Positions 34,265 to 47,577 of a DNA stretch of 64,000 nucleotides are shown here, piece by piece. The notes beneath the pieces are model-generated. The model was not told the DNA's origin. It worked only from the letters and a program-made list of their open reading frames with translations, and ran no database searches. The DNA is from Erythroxylum novogranatense (lineage: Eukaryota > Streptophyta > Magnoliopsida > Malpighiales > Erythroxylaceae). A program made the translations under genes and the position numbers. Within the stretch, counting starts at the first letter, position 1, and each line of letters begins with the position of its first letter. The stretch spans positions 13,085,460 through 13,149,459 of the forward strand of contig CM057233.1 in the NCBI GenBank assembly GCA_029891385.1, in the 5' to 3' direction.

Positions 34265-34600
34265 AGTGCAAAGGAACTATAAAACTTTCTTAGGCTAAAA
34301 TAAGTAGATAATAATGGAAGTTTAGTGGATATATAGATCATGCTGAGCTATCTATGAAAAATTGGAAACAACAACAAGAGAAAAATATGGAGTCTAATGA
34401 GTAATTAGTTCAAAATTAGGATTTAAATTAAGCTAATAGGTTTGGAATAGAAGGAAATAAGTAAGGATATAAATGAAATCAACACAAGTTTAAGATATAA
34501 ATGAAATCAACACAAGTTTAAATGTTTGGATTGGTGTTGAATCAACAAAACTACCTCATTCTTCCATATGCATAAAAGAGGACAAAATCAATTTAATAAG
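34265..34600 (+). pseudogene. LINE ORF1 remnant, continuation
   Basis: The first codons after the copia duplication continue the DUF4283-like frame left at 6054. The rest is full of stops and carries no clear motif, so only the junction is well supported. Confidence 0.35.
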
Positions 34601-36080
34601 GAATGATACAAAAGATATTAAAGAATAATCATTTGGAATTGAGCTAATATAAAACTCCTACAATAGTCTTTAATCCAACCAAAGGCAGTTAAGAGCAATG
34701 ATGTTGCAATGTGTTCACCACTATCTTTTCCCCTATAGAAGAAGAGTTTAGTCTTATAACAAAGAGGAAACAAGTTTAGAAAACCTAAAATTAAGGTCAA
34801 ACCTAGTCCTTCCTCCATTACTAAATGATCTGGGTATAGAAAATTACATACATTAAAGGTAGGATAATAGTGGCCTTCGATCATATTGAACTTTAAATTA
34901 TTCATTCTCACTTTTCGGATCTACTAATCCATGTTCATATAAGGATTCCCAGAACTAATAGTTTGTTTGATGTTACATTTATCTACACATCCAACTTTTC
35001 ATTCCATAGAGCTCAATTCACTCCCTAAACCTTGCATAATATTTGGTGAATTCAATAACACTCTCTATGTTAATAAGGTAAAAAGTGTTATAGTATAAAT
35101 CAAATATCCATTTTTAATAAAGAAAACTAAATTAATTTAATTGTCATGACTATTTGCCTAAACAAATAAATTCACAATAATAACCAAATTTATAATTAAT
35201 CATCTTGATCAATCTTTTTAAAAGCTATAATGTTTCCTAAAATTATTCCATATTAAGCTAATTATAACAAAATTGATAAGCGTAAGAATTAATGCCTTCA
35301 CCCACATTTAAGTTATACATTACCCTCAATGCACATACTTGTAAGAAAAATGAAAACATAGAAAAAAATTGTAAAGGAGATGAGGATAAATGGTACTCTC
35401 TTGATAATAAAAGAATCTTTAGCCTTATCTAATGCTATCAGTATTTGTTTTAGGTCAATGAAATCTAATCTCTATTCTAGCTTATATGGATGCTCTATAA
35501 TTTGGAGTAATATTTGCTATATAATCTATAAAATTCCATCAATTATCAACCAAAATAAGATAAGAATAGCCATCATCTATAACTTTAAAATTTTTAATGG
35601 TAAAACATATGCAGTAAACGTCAACATCACAAAAAAAGAAAACATATAGATCCTAGAAACAAGAAATTAAAATAAATATAGCTAAATCATTGGATTTCCT
35701 CCTAACAAGTGTTTCTTTATGAGTTTTTAAGTTGTACTTAGTCATTAAATGGAGCTATTCATTGAAGGAAATTGTGTGGATTTTCTCTATACTATCATTC
35801 TCAAAATAACATTTTAATCACTATCCATTGAACATAAATGGCTTCCCATCGTTTCCTTCAAATTCAATGGTGCAATAGGGTCATACTTTCATTATCAAGA
35901 GAGGTCTAAACAATCAAAAATTTTAATTTATATAAAAATACTTTAAAATGAGAATTAAAAAGTACAACTTTTTATCCCAGTTTGAACTCCCTTTTTGGGA
36001 TATTTTTATCATGAAATGCCTTGGAATAACTCTTATATATTTAAGTGTTTTCCAAGGATTCTCTTCAAAACTTACTAAGC
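34601..36080. other. AT-rich DNA, probably 3' part of the decayed minus-strand Athila-type element
   Basis: No recognisable protein. A 97-codon minus frame at 34618-34911 has no family I recognise. By position it lies downstream of the minus-strand integrase at 36.1 kb, where a 3' untranslated part or LTR is expected, but I found no LTR pair. Confidence 0.35.
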
Positions 36081-36089
36081 TCATTCAAT

Positions 36090-39000
36090 TAAATAAACCT
36101 CTTCATTTCGACTAACTTGAATTCAAGGTTAAGTTTCTTTAATGCCTACAAAGTTTGTTAAAATTAATAAAAAAGGAGAGATCCCTATTAGAGATTTGAA
36201 ACCTGTCATATAAGCCTAAAAAGCACTATTAAGTTTCAATCCCTGATCCTTTTTAGAAGTATTAACCATTTTGTCTAAGATTTGTTTAAGCTCTTGGTTA
36301 GACACTTCGACTTGGCTACTTATTTGAGGATGATAAGTAGTGGATGTTTTGAAAATGCACCTATTATTTTTCAAGAGGGATTTAAGTAAATCTAAAAGTG
36401 GATACCATTTTCACTAGTGATAGCATAAGGTATATAAAATTGAGAGATTATGTTCTACTTCATAAATTTGTGACGCTAACACCAGTGTTGCTAGGCAAAG
36501 CTACCACTTTAACCCACTTTGATATATAATCTACTTCTGTTAGGATGTAAGTATTGCTAGAGGATAAATGATATGGCCCCATAAAGTTTCCCTATATATT
36601 GAAAAGCTCTTAATGTAATAACATGTTCTATGAAATCTTATGTCCTTTTTCGATATTTCATGTCCCCTGACATAGGTCATATGTAGTCATAACTTAAAAT
36701 CCTTAAATAATGTAGGCCAATAGAACCTACATTGTAAGAATTTACCCACGATCTTGTCATCATCATGGTGTCCTCTATAGGGAGATGAGTGGAATTAGTA
36801 TAAAATATGTCTCATCACCTCCTTAAACACACATCTCCTTATAACCCCATAACTAAAAAACCATAATAAAAAAGGATCTTTCTAATTGTAAAATTTAATT
36901 TTTAAGGTGGATTTTTTTCCTTTGATGATGTGAAACATTTGCAGGGAAAATTTTGGAGACAAGGAAGTTTAAGAAATTTACAAAGCCATGAGACTTCATT
37001 ATGTTAAATAGCCCAAAGTCTTTCATTGGAAAATCAATCATCTATATGTTCTTTATCTACATTATCTCCTTTCTCCAATCTTGACATATCTACCACTAAT
37101 TTCTTTGACCTTTCTTGTATTTTATTTCCAAGTTAAATTCCTACAAAAGAAAATTCCAACAACTGTGTCTTAGTTTAACATCCTTTTTTTTAGCTAAGAG
37201 ATATTTCAACACTGAATGATCAATATAAGAATTACGACTAGAATTTCTTTCTTAGTGGCGCCATAATTAATCTGGGAATCGTTAATAACTTTATTAGAAT
37301 AATATATAACATGATGTTTCTATCCCATTTTTGACCTAAAATAGCCCCATGGCATAATCATTAGTATTACACATTAGCTTAAAAGGGAAGTTCCAATTAT
37401 AAGCAACCATGATAGGACCCGAAGTTAGCCATTTTCTACATATTAAATTCAATAAGAAATTAATTAATAAGCTTGAAAGGAGTATATTTTTACAATAACT
37501 AACAGAGAGGTAGCTTTTTTTTATAGAAATATTTTATAAAATGAGGATAAAATTTAGCATGTTTAAGAAAACTACATACTGTATAAACTAAAATTGGAGG
37601 TGGAAATCTCTTTATATTTTCCACTGTACCATGATCCACTTTAATCCCTTGTCACAAAAGTCATTGTCTGTAATCCTATTCCTTCTTGTACCATATAATG
37701 AAATTTTCTTAATTAAGCATTGAGTTTGTATCTTCACATTTTTGCAAAACCTACTTCAAATTACACAAGCAAGCATCAAAAGAAGACCCAAAAATAAAAA
37801 ATTCATCCATGAATGATTTATTCACCATATTAAAGAAAATAGCCATTATACATTATTGGAAAGTAGCTAGAGTGTTGCACAATCCAAAGGCCATCCTCTA
37901 ATAAGTGAAAGTACCATAAGTAAATACAAAGTTATCTTCTTTTATTCTTATCATGTAATAAGGATATGTCTATCCCTATTATCCATTAAGGAAGCAATGA
38001 AAGTCATATCTTTCCAATCTTTTAGGAGAGCAAACAAGCCACTAGCACTTCAATCAGTAAGACTGAGTTGATAAACAATAAAAGGAAGTGATCCTTCTAA
38101 ATGGAAAAACAGAACTTCAAATAACCAATTCACATCCTTCACCTAATGATAGTCATAATGAAGATCAACTCATCTTTCTCATCATTCACTACAATTATAC
38201 CTCCTTTATTTGGTATAACAAACATAGTAATCACTAAAGAGCTATCAAAAATAGGGTTGATGTTTCATATATATAGGAATTTAACTATCTTAACATGCAC
38301 AACTTCTTTCTTATTTCAATTAAGTAATCATTGTTTTCCTATACTGGGCTTAGAGTGTCTTCTATAAGGATTTTATGGGAATAAAAAGATGGACTAATCG
38401 TATGAATATCTAAGATTCTCCATATAATCACCATCTTACGCTCTTGTGGCATCCAAAACAACTTATCCTCCTGAACAAAACTTAGAAAAGAAGAAATAAT
38501 TACTTGATAAATATTATTTTGTTATAAATATAAGTAACATAAGTGAGGTGGCCACAACTTCAAATTAAGTAAAAGTGCTTCTTATGTGGATGGCAATGTT
38601 TTAGGCTTTTCTTCTCCTAGGTCTTCAAAAACATGAGAAAATCGGGGTCTATTACCTTCCCTCTCCATCCTATAAGCACAATCCACAAGGTTTGAATCCT
38701 CATGTTTAACATTAAGTCCTAGAGTTGAACATGTTTCCAAAAGGTCATTATAAATAATCTAGGTATTTCATTATGCACCATAGAATTAATAACATCTATT
38801 TTGTAACACTCATCATTAAGGGCAGCCTTTTCAGAGCCTTAAACTCCTCTATCTCCTTGCCCACTCTCAATGTCAACCTACCCTTATCCACATCAATTAC
38901 CCATCTAGTAGCCAAAAATGGTCTCTCTAAGATAATGGAAACCCTAATGTCTTGCTTAATATACCTATTACCAAAAAATATGTAGGAAAAGTTAGTTTCC

Positions 39001-39430
39001 TACTTTAGTTAGTAGGTCTTTACTTCTCCAATTGGGTACCTAAAAGACCTATCAGTTAGTTAGAGAAACATTAATTTACAATTGAATTCCCCTATTACAA
39101 GCTTCCTAAAAAGAGATATAGGTATAAGATTAATACTTTCCTCTAAATCATATAAGAAATTATAAGTAATGGAAGCACTAAAGTGAAATAAAATAAAAAA
39201 ACTCTATATATCCTTCAACTTTAAAAGTAGCTTATTTTTGCAAAATTTAGCTATACTCTTCAATTAAAATTCCCATAACATACTTCTCTGGTTTGTTTTC
39301 ATTATAGATGATTTCATTTAAAAATTTGCATATGATGACATCTAGTCTTATGCTTCAACAAAGAAGATGTTAATGTACAACTTCTTGAAGATATCAAGGA
39401 ATTTCTTGAAGTTATTTTCAATATCTAAGG
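36090..39430 (-). pseudogene. Ancient Athila-type Ty3/gypsy pol, minus strand, no frame left open
   Basis: Not visible as an ORF, but the reverse complement read across frames gives the whole pol order. From high to low coordinates: FKKFLDIFKKLYINI and FFVEA (about 39,430-39,350), RYPIGEV (about 39,030), the protease-end motif ILERPFLATRWVIDVDKGRL (about 38,960-38,880), NKGGIIVV (about 38,210), and RMAFGLCNTLATFQ of RT (about 37,910-37,870). Then SFMDEFF at the FMDDF position (about 37,800), AILGQ of RNase H (about 37,350), NTYILTEVDYISKWVK of integrase (36,560-36,500), and TTYHPQISSQVEVSNQELKQ (about 36,345-36,275). The integrase WGIDFMG motif reads stop-GNFMG, so its first Asp is lost. Dozens of stops show great age. 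It lies between the two LINE parts and probably inserted into the LINE. Confidence 0.85.
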
Positions 39431-39829
39431 GTACGGAATGAGGATCACGTAAGGTTTGATAGTGGGTTAAGGCTTCAACTCAAGACTAATGCTGGATGAA
39501 GACGAAATTGGTGTTGATGTGTTTCTATTCACTTTGCCTTCTTAAGGCTTGTTTAACTTTTGCACTTTCTCTTTTTTATTAGTGCAACACACATTATATG
39601 TTTTCATAGTCCTTAATATGATGACTACAGTTAATCTCTTGAGTTTAACTTTATATTACTAAGATGCTTTCTATGAACTCTTTCAACTTCCATCTTGTTT
39701 CATTTATATCTCTAAGTTTTGAATGGATGCAAAATTTAAAATTGCATTCAGAATATAAAAATTACTTACTTGAGATTTCAAGGTAATTTTCTCACCTAGA
39801 CAAATAACGTACAAGGAAAACGAATTTTG

Positions 39830-41010
39830 AGGAGGAAACTAGAAAGGGCAGTTGTCAACCATAAATTGATGCTTTAGTTTCAAGATTCTATGGCTAATTT
39901 TGGGTCTCCCTTATTATCTAACCATAGCCCTATAGAAGTCTTTAATCTCACTACTAAAAATAAGAATACTCCCTTTAAATTCCTTACTATTCATTTAGAA
40001 GTTATGGATTTTAGGAATTAATTAACGCAGGCTTGAAAATAAATGTAAAAGGTTATGAGCAATTAAAATGTTATGGAAAGCTTTTAACAATAAAAAAGTA
40101 TTAAAGCCTTGCATATAAAGAATTCTTAATCCAACAGGTTAGACATTACCTTAGAAAAAGAATCACTACTAAAGGCTAAAATGAAGTTAAGATAGAACTC
40201 TCAAAACCTGAGACAAACAAATGGAAAAGGAAGCTCAATAGGGCTATCTCTTTGGATTGAAAGATCATCATTAAATTATGAAACAAAAATCTAAAATCCA
40301 TTGGCTACATGAAGGGGATATGTATAACAACTTTTATTTTAAAGCTATCTCTACAAGGAGAAACAAAAATAGAATTAGCCACATTGAGGATAAATATGGA
40401 ACCAATCAATTGGATATACAAGAGATTATACACATTGCCAAGGGATACTTAATAAATCAGCTAGGTACAAGGACTGTAAATGATAATTAAGGTGACACCT
40501 TACAAAACTTCCTAAGGAATGTTATCTCTAAAGAGCAATCTAACTATCATATGAAAAGAATTGAGCTCAAAGACATAGTTAAGCAATCAAAGGAATGAAT
40601 CAAAATGAGTTTCCAAGCCCTAGTGGATTGAATATACACTTTTTAAAATCTTCTTGGCAAAGGAACTATGTTGAAAGTATTCAATCTTACCCATATTTCT
40701 CTTGTCCCTAACTCCTACTCTAAATAAAATGAGAGAATTTAGGCATATATCTTGTTGTAGTTCAATATAAAAAATCAATTCAAAGATGCTAGTACTAGAC
40801 TACAACTTTTCTTAAGCTGTGTTATCTCTAAATTTCAAGGTGCATTCATTCAAAGAAGAAATGTTGGGGACAATATTATGATACCCAATAAATATTCAAA
40901 TGTTATATAAGCAAGGGAATAGGGAAAATATGTGCCTTAAAATTCAATTTTAGAAAGGCATTTGATTTAGTTAACTGGTCTTTTTTTATCGCATTCCAGG
41001 AAGGTTATGG
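39830..41010 (+). pseudogene. L1-type LINE ORF2 remnant (endonuclease end and RT)
   Basis: The plus strand shows the end of an endonuclease domain (KLERAVVNHKL ... LLSNHSPIEV, like the family's 'LDR..VN..W' and 'SDHSPI'). Next is the linker/RT start KQKSKIHWLHEGDMYNNFYF and RRNKNRISHIED (40278 on), then QGAFIQRRNVGDNIM (about 40,840-40,885) and CALKFNFRKAFDLVNW (about 40,930-40,980). These are RT blocks of plant L1-type elements. Many stops make it non-functional. It is cut near 41,015 by unrelated repeat sequence. With the ORF1 remnant at 5560-6054 it may be one LINE copy. The protein would nick target DNA and reverse-transcribe its RNA in place. Confidence 0.8.
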
Positions 41011-41014
41011 GATT

Positions 41015-41470
41015 TTGGTAACATGTCATAACACTACACAAAATAACTAAACTTAAAACTATAACTAGTGATAAGTCTAAGTCGATCCCACAGAGAGTGT
41101 GGTAAAGCTTTTGTAATGAAACAAATTGATGTTTAGGATATTTGGGAGGTTTTCTTGGTTTTCTAATAACAAAATAAAATGAAATTAAACTAACAAAAGA
41201 AAATTAAAGTAAACAATCAAAAAGTGATAAAAATGGTGAATGCGTTAAGGATTCTATAATTGCCTATTTCCATACCAAGGTTTAGAGCTTTAGATTATTG
41301 CATATGAACCATATCATTTTAGCATTCATAAAATGCATTTCATTTACATGCATATCATTAGCATACACACATGAATTATGATTTCGTATACATTGCAAAG
41401 ATAGTATATGCACTCAATTAACATATTCCGGGGTATGAAAGGTTTAAAATGATCATGTTGTGAATTGTGT
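41015..41470. other. Unclassified non-coding repeat-like sequence
   Basis: AT-rich with no coding signal. It contains AGTCGATCCCACAGAGAGTG (41,080-41,099), a type of phrase I recall from plant repeats but cannot assign. The sequence appears to resume after the LTR at 44,646. Confidence 0.4.
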
Positions 41471-44400
41471 ATTGTTATATCTTGAATTTTAGTTTGAATG
41501 ATTACAAGTAGCAAATTTGGAATTAATTGTTACCATTAGAAAAGTGATGAGTTAAATATATGTTTAGACTAGGAAAAATGCCAAGTGACAAGACAAATTG
41601 ACACATGAAAAATTAGGATGACTAAGCCTATGAAATAAGTGACAAATGGTATAGATAAATAAGTGACATTTGGCATGGTTAATTAGTTAGCAAATGGTAG
41701 CAATGATTGAGTGACAAATGGACTAGTATCTAGGTGACATTTGGTAGCTTATAAAGGGCTTAAATGGCTTACATGCTTAGAGACATATGTCAATGTAACA
41801 AGGTGACATCTAGCATCTAAGGAGTTACGATTTTGTAGGAGTAGTTTTAGCTTTGTTCATTCTTCTTCTCTTTTCATCTCTCACCACCGAAACTTGCTTC
41901 TATCTCCCATTCCTATGTTTTCTTGGGCTATGGTAAATTACCACACCTAATACATGCTTTTAGACTTCACAAGATAGCTAAGGACCAGATTATTGTTGTC
42001 TTTTATCCTAGAGAAAACCATCCAATTTTCATCTTGAATCTGTGATGATCTTGCATGCATGGAGGGATAGGTTAACTTGATGAATTGAGATGGAACTTGA
42101 GATAAACAAGAGAGTAAAGTATTGATCTTTATGGCATGTTATAATAGAAAGATTTTGATGATTGAATTGGGATAGATTGTATATGATGTTTATGTTAAAG
42201 ATGTGCTGGAAAATAGAGAATGAATGGGTGCTTTTCTACTTTGTTTTTGCTTGTACGAAAACAGTAGTTTATGGGCTATTGTATGGATGATTTAAGTTGG
42301 GATTTGAAGTATAATTGATGAGGAATTCATGCTAATGATAGGTGTTATAAAGGTGTTTTCAAATATGGAAAATTAGAGCTGTAGGTGTGTTTGTACAAAA
42401 AATGAATGTTAATGACATAAGTAAGCAGAATTTTGTAAGCCTTAGTGTAACCAAAAGAGAAGTTAAATTAACCTAAAATGAAGTAACCTTAAAGGACATG
42501 AAATCTGGAAATTTTCAGGTGTTATTGATCTCTCTAATCTTGTAAAATTCGTGAAGTATTGAAGGTAGTAAAGTTACACACATTAGTGATGTTGATGGCA
42601 AATTTTGGAATTTTAATTTCAGCCTTGTGTACATGTTGAATCAGCTGAGAAATTTCACTCTAAATTGGTATATTTGGACTTGATTAAGGCTAGGAATGAG
42701 TCTAGATTCTTTCTTGATTAATTGATTAGGAGCTTGATAAGTTTATGTAGTTAATTGATGTTATAATCGAAAGAATGGACTGTTTTGATATGGTTGAGTT
42801 CAAATATGGAAATTATGGTTTGTTAAAGGAATAAATGAGTTCTTTTAATGCAAACATGATCTAAAATACATGAGTAATATGTATAAGTTATGGATGAATG
42901 AGCATTGAAGAATGTGGGTATTTATGAATGAGAATTGTATAAATGTATGAATATACATTGCTGGAAAAAGTTTACTGAATATATAGGTATAGTTTGCTGA
43001 AATTGTAGATTTAAAGTAACAATTGTGTGTGTGTTATAAGAGGCTTTTGATCATGAAAATTTTCAAGGATAAGTATAAAGTATGGTTGATGAATTTGGAC
43101 TAAATTAAGCTAACTTAAAGGTACAAACCTGATTGCAAAATGGTAGTATACAAAATATGATGTTTGAATGGTCAATATTTATAAATAGTTACATACCCGG
43201 AAAGGTCAATTGAGCATGCATTAAACGTGATACATATATATGTGCATGATTGAATATTCATATGATTGATCAACTTAGTAATGTGTGAACTATATGTGTG
43301 TATTACATGATTGAAGAAGCACAAATTGATCGTCAATATCTAGACATTGCCAGGTCATTAGGGCAATAGCTTATTTGGAGCGTACTATAAGTTAACCTAG
43401 ATGTTTTCTCACTATGATTGAATTGTTTTCAATTAACTTTTAGATATTTAACTGTTATTGATTTGATTGTGATAATACCGAAAATAGTTGGTCCAAGGAG
43501 TTTGATATTTGGGATTATATTGGAAGTACTTTTTGATTGAACGTGAATATGAAAAATGTGTACTCGATTGAATGTTGAATGCCAGATTCAGATCTAATGA
43601 TTGCGATAAATGACTGTGCACATTAAATGAAAGTTATTGATAGAATATTATGTGAATTGATGCATTCCATTACATTATTGTGCATGATCAGATAAAGAAA
43701 TTATGACCGAAGTGACCAGAGTGAAATAGAGCTTAAAGCTCATAAATGTGCACAAACGCCATAGGCTTAATTATTAGGGAGCCCGATATCCACAATGGGT
43801 ACAAAACAATATATAAAATGAGCCCAGTATTCACAATGGATATGGGATAGTAAATAAGCACTCAGTCACAAGAAAATAAAAATGAAAGTGGAGTAATACA
43901 TGCATTTACATAATTATAATTTAACATGCATCATATGAATGGTTGATTTATTCTGAAATGATGCTATGAAATGTTCGTATTCACGTTACACTTGTGAAAT
44001 TTGATAGTATGAATGAATTTGTGATGAATTTCTAAATTGTTCAACTATAGTAATATGCAAAGTTTGTGTACATGTTGAACTTACTAAAATATGATGAAAG
44101 CTGATGTGGAATTTTAATTGGAAAATGTAATGCACTTGTGAATTTAGTTATATACCTGTGATGTTTGTGTTTTGGCTTGAGCGAGCACATCGATGATGGT
44201 TCACTCACTTAGTTCGTAAACTCATCAAAATGGCAACGATGATTTTCAGGTGCAAAGGAGACCTAGTTTCTACAACAAATTAGTAAAAGTCTAGTATTGC
44301 CAATTTTGGAAACAAGAATGGCTCAAAGGTTTGGTCAGCTAATACCTGTGGAGTCTAGATATAATATTTTTATTTAGCGACTCCTTTCATGTTGAACTTT

Positions 44401-44646
44401 TGTATAGAACTTTAAACTCCCAAATGTTATGTTATGTATAAACATGGATTATGAAATGTAATGACAATGTAAGTAAGATTCATTTTGTGAATGAAATGAG
44501 GAGTTTTGATCTTTGGAAATACTATGTTCTGTATGATGCCATAATAAGTTGGTGTGATTGCTCTAACATGCTATTTTCATAGGGTATGTTCTTGAATGTC
44601 CTTTGGATCTTCGGACATATGCTCTATGGTAGTGGTGTATTATAGA
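41471..44646 (+). mobile_element. Decayed LARD-type solo LTR (LARD-C), ends approximate
   Basis: Shares the clan's layout: TATA-like GCTTATAAAGGG near 41,750, a stretch at 43,325-43,395 equivalent to the mini-exon region with AACCTAGATG after a mutated donor, hairpin GAGCTTAAAGCTC at 43,729-43,741, the dyad CATCGATGATGG with TTAGTTCGTAAACTC at 44,188-44,220, and the acceptor GATTTTCAG ending at 44,249. I place the ends at TGTTATATC (41,473) and GTATTATA (about 44,644), but terminal bases and duplication are uncertain. Confidence 0.6.
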
Positions 44647-46100
44647 TCTTATCTTCGGTTAAATCTCAACCTATATAAGAATAAGTATATTTCATTTTTT
44701 TGTTATTCTTATACCTCTCCTAGCAACTATTGATCGTAGATTAACAATAAGCTTTGTTAATCCCAGTTTTCCTTTAAGTCATGTTTAAACAAGTTCTTTA
44801 ACTAAACCTAGCTATCAGACAAACTAGAACAAGCTCTCAAGATTTAGTCAAATAATTGCATTACTAATAAGGAAAATAGACCAATCTAGGCAATAACCAC
44901 ACAAGGTTAGGAAATTTAACCTATGTTATATTATCCTTAATGATTCAATTTCATTAGTTGTCATAAATGAATCTAAACACAATGATTACATATCATATTC
45001 AAGATTTTAGCAATGGGTTTACATAAGAACAATCAAATAGAGTATTCGATCATTCTTACAGAATACCTAATTTAAGAAGCATAAGATAATATAAACAATC
45101 CCTAAGAGAGAAAGAACAACAAACATAATATATATATGCCCAAACGTGTTCTTCAGCATCAATTTCACCTCATAAATAGGTTTGGGAAGCTTATCTCTTT
45201 ATAGGTCTCCAAATTATGCATGGTCTGCCCCTCATTTCTGTCCCAAAACCCATACATAACATATTAGCTGCTCAAATGTCATTTTATAATAAAAACTAAG
45301 GTTTTGAGGAGATTGATAGCATGTCGCTAACTACCAAATAATAAATTCCTAACTACCAAACTATGCAGTAAATGGTGAAATAGGGTTAAACCAGAGAGAG
45401 CTGGGATGCAAATGCTATTTCAAATTTTGCAAACAAAAGAAAACAAAACACCCTGAAATGATGAAATTAGATAGCTAGGATGCAAAGAACATAAACAAAA
45501 GACAAACACAAAGCGAATTTAGAAAATATAAAGTCCATAATCATATATTATTTACAAACAATATAATAGAGTCCTTAGATGCAAGCAATGGACGGAATAG
45601 AGTCCTGGTTGGATATCATCAAGTTTTAGGGCTTCCACCAGAATGATTTCCTGAAACATAATCGGCACGTTCATAACCAAATGTAGCCAGCCAATACATT
45701 GTGAAATTTGTTGCATATTATTGAAAACAAAACTAAAAACTAATGGTTCAACAAAAATCTTTAAATAAAAATCAGTTGTTTAGCTTAATAAGGATCCCAA
45801 GCCAAGTATTTATATCCTCCCAGAAAGTCACAAACTGTCAGGAAGTGTTGAGTCCGGCAGACAATATAAATACTTTGTAGGCATTTAGCACGAGAATCCA
45901 AATTGAAAGATGGACTGATTAATAGATACATGATTAGCAAAAGTAGTAGTTTCAAATTGTAATCAAGTAAAAATCTTACCCTGCTCTCTAGAAATTCGAG
46001 ATGAGCTGGAATCAAATCTGTCCAGGCAGCTACAGATAAGGCATCATTTTGATACACCAAAAGCCGACGTAGAAGTGAAAATGCGAGAGGAAGTAGGGCA
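44647..46100. other. Unclassified AT-rich sequence
   Basis: No coding motif on either strand. A 137-codon minus frame (45785-46198) overlaps the start of the transposase and has no family resemblance. The left end of the Harbinger-type element should lie here or earlier; I did not find a terminal inverted repeat. Confidence 0.4.
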
Positions 46101-47329
46101 TTGACAGTACCAAATAGGGCAGCCAATGTAGATAGGATTTTGCACGAGGGGGATAGGAATACCCAGTGGGATATAAGGATGGATAGTAATGCATTCACAT
46201 TGTTATGTGAGATGCTTCAGGTAAATGGTGGATTGACAAATACGGGTCATGTATCCATTGAAGAAAAAGTTTTATTATTCCTTAGAATATTAGCACAAAA
46301 TGAATCTAATAGAGTATTACAAGTTTGATTTATGAGGTCCGGAGAGACAATTAGTAGGGTTTTCCACAGTGTGTTGAAAGCTGTTTTAAAGCTTCAACAT
46401 CTGTTGTTGGTCAAACCCATACCCGTTCCTGAGGATTGCACAGACACTAGATGGAAATGGTTTAAGGTTAGTCATGTTATGTAGCGACAATACAAGATGT
46501 CATTTCTTTTTGATGAAGTTCGTTAACTAGAACTATTTTTGATTGGATTTTGAACAAAGGGTTGCCTTGGTGCTCTCGATGGGACATATTTGGACATAAT
46601 AGTTCCCCAGTGCATGCCCTGTATCGAGGTAGGAAAGGAGAATATGCACTAATGTCCTAGGTGTGTGCGACAAGAACTTAAATTTTGTTTTTGTTCTTGC
46701 GGGATGGGAGGGTTCAGCAGCCGATTCCAGGGTTCTGCATGATACTGTGACCAGGCCTAATGGCCTGCAAGTACCCCGGGGTATGTTAGAAACGAATTTG
46801 TAGACGTTTGTCATTTTTGTATACCGTTTGATTACATATATCATAGTAATAGTGTCATCTGCTTATAGGCAATTACTACTTAGTAGATGCTGGCTATACC
46901 AATGGCCTTGGTTTTCTTGCACCTTTTAGAGGCACAAGATACCATATTCAAGAGTGGGCAAGAGATGGGAGGGCACCTAGGAATGCAGAGGAGCTCTATA
47001 ATAAGAGACACTCGGTGGCCAGAAATGTTATTGAACGTGCATTTGGTTTACTGAAAAAAAGATGGAAAATCCTCATAAATCCATCTTTTTACCCAGCATC
47101 AACTCATGTGCACATCATTCTTGCATGCTGCCTTCTGCACAATTTCATTCGATTGCATATGAGTTCTGATCCAGCAGAGCTTGCTGACATGGAACCTGAC
47201 GAAGTGCCAATTGGGGAAGATGCACCGTTACCTGTATTTTTTGATCGTGTCGAGACAAGTAACGAATGGAGTCAATAGAGAGCGGAATTAGCTAACAACA
47301 TGTTTGATGAATGGAGAAGCAACCATTAA
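46101..47329 (+). pseudogene. PIF/Harbinger transposase (DDE), two nonsense changes and one frameshift
   Basis: Three exons fit the family. Exon 1 runs to 46466 and reads MDSNAFTLLCEMLQ, HVSIEEKVLLFLRILA, then after a TGA at 46327 MRSGETISRVFHSVLKAV and DTRWKWFK. Exon 2 is 46560-46780 (GCLGALDGTYLDIIVPQ with the first catalytic Asp, a one-base frameshift near 46655, then [12 protein letters not shown]). Exon 3 is 46869-47329 (NYYLVDAGYTNG with the second Asp, ARNVIERAFGLLKKRWK with the Glu, CCLLHNFIR). Introns 46467-46559 and 46781-46868 have GT-AG ends. The stops at 46327 (TGA where Arg is expected) and 47276 (TAG where Trp is expected) are each one transition from the family codon. The enzyme would cut and paste the element; this copy is dead. 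The 5' start is uncertain. Confidence 0.88.
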
Positions 47330-47577
47330 GTTGTGCACTTTAATTTACTTAAATACAGTTTGTATTGAATTGAGGGATTATATTTGGTCATGTTTCATTG
47401 TTATTGATTACAGGGATTGATTGAATTTCATTGTTGTTTCTTTGTGGTTTTTGTACTTAATAACATGTTTCGTTTAATTCTATATTGTCTTCATTAATGC
47501 AAACAAGAGCCCAATTAATCATTGATGGAAATGGCTTGTTATTATGTTGGGGTATGACACTGTATGGTTTAGGTGCA

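Noticed and set aside
34618..34911. 97-codon minus-strand frame as possible env-like gene of the decayed Athila-type element
   Set aside because: Position would fit, but I see no signal peptide or family motif and the neighbouring pol has no open frame left.
45785..46198. 137-codon minus-strand frame upstream of the transposase
   Set aside because: Overlaps the transposase start antisense and shows hydrophobic low-complexity composition without a recognisable family.
46533..46844. 103-codon minus-strand frame
   Set aside because: Lies antisense to transposase exon 2, which matches the Harbinger family on the plus strand.
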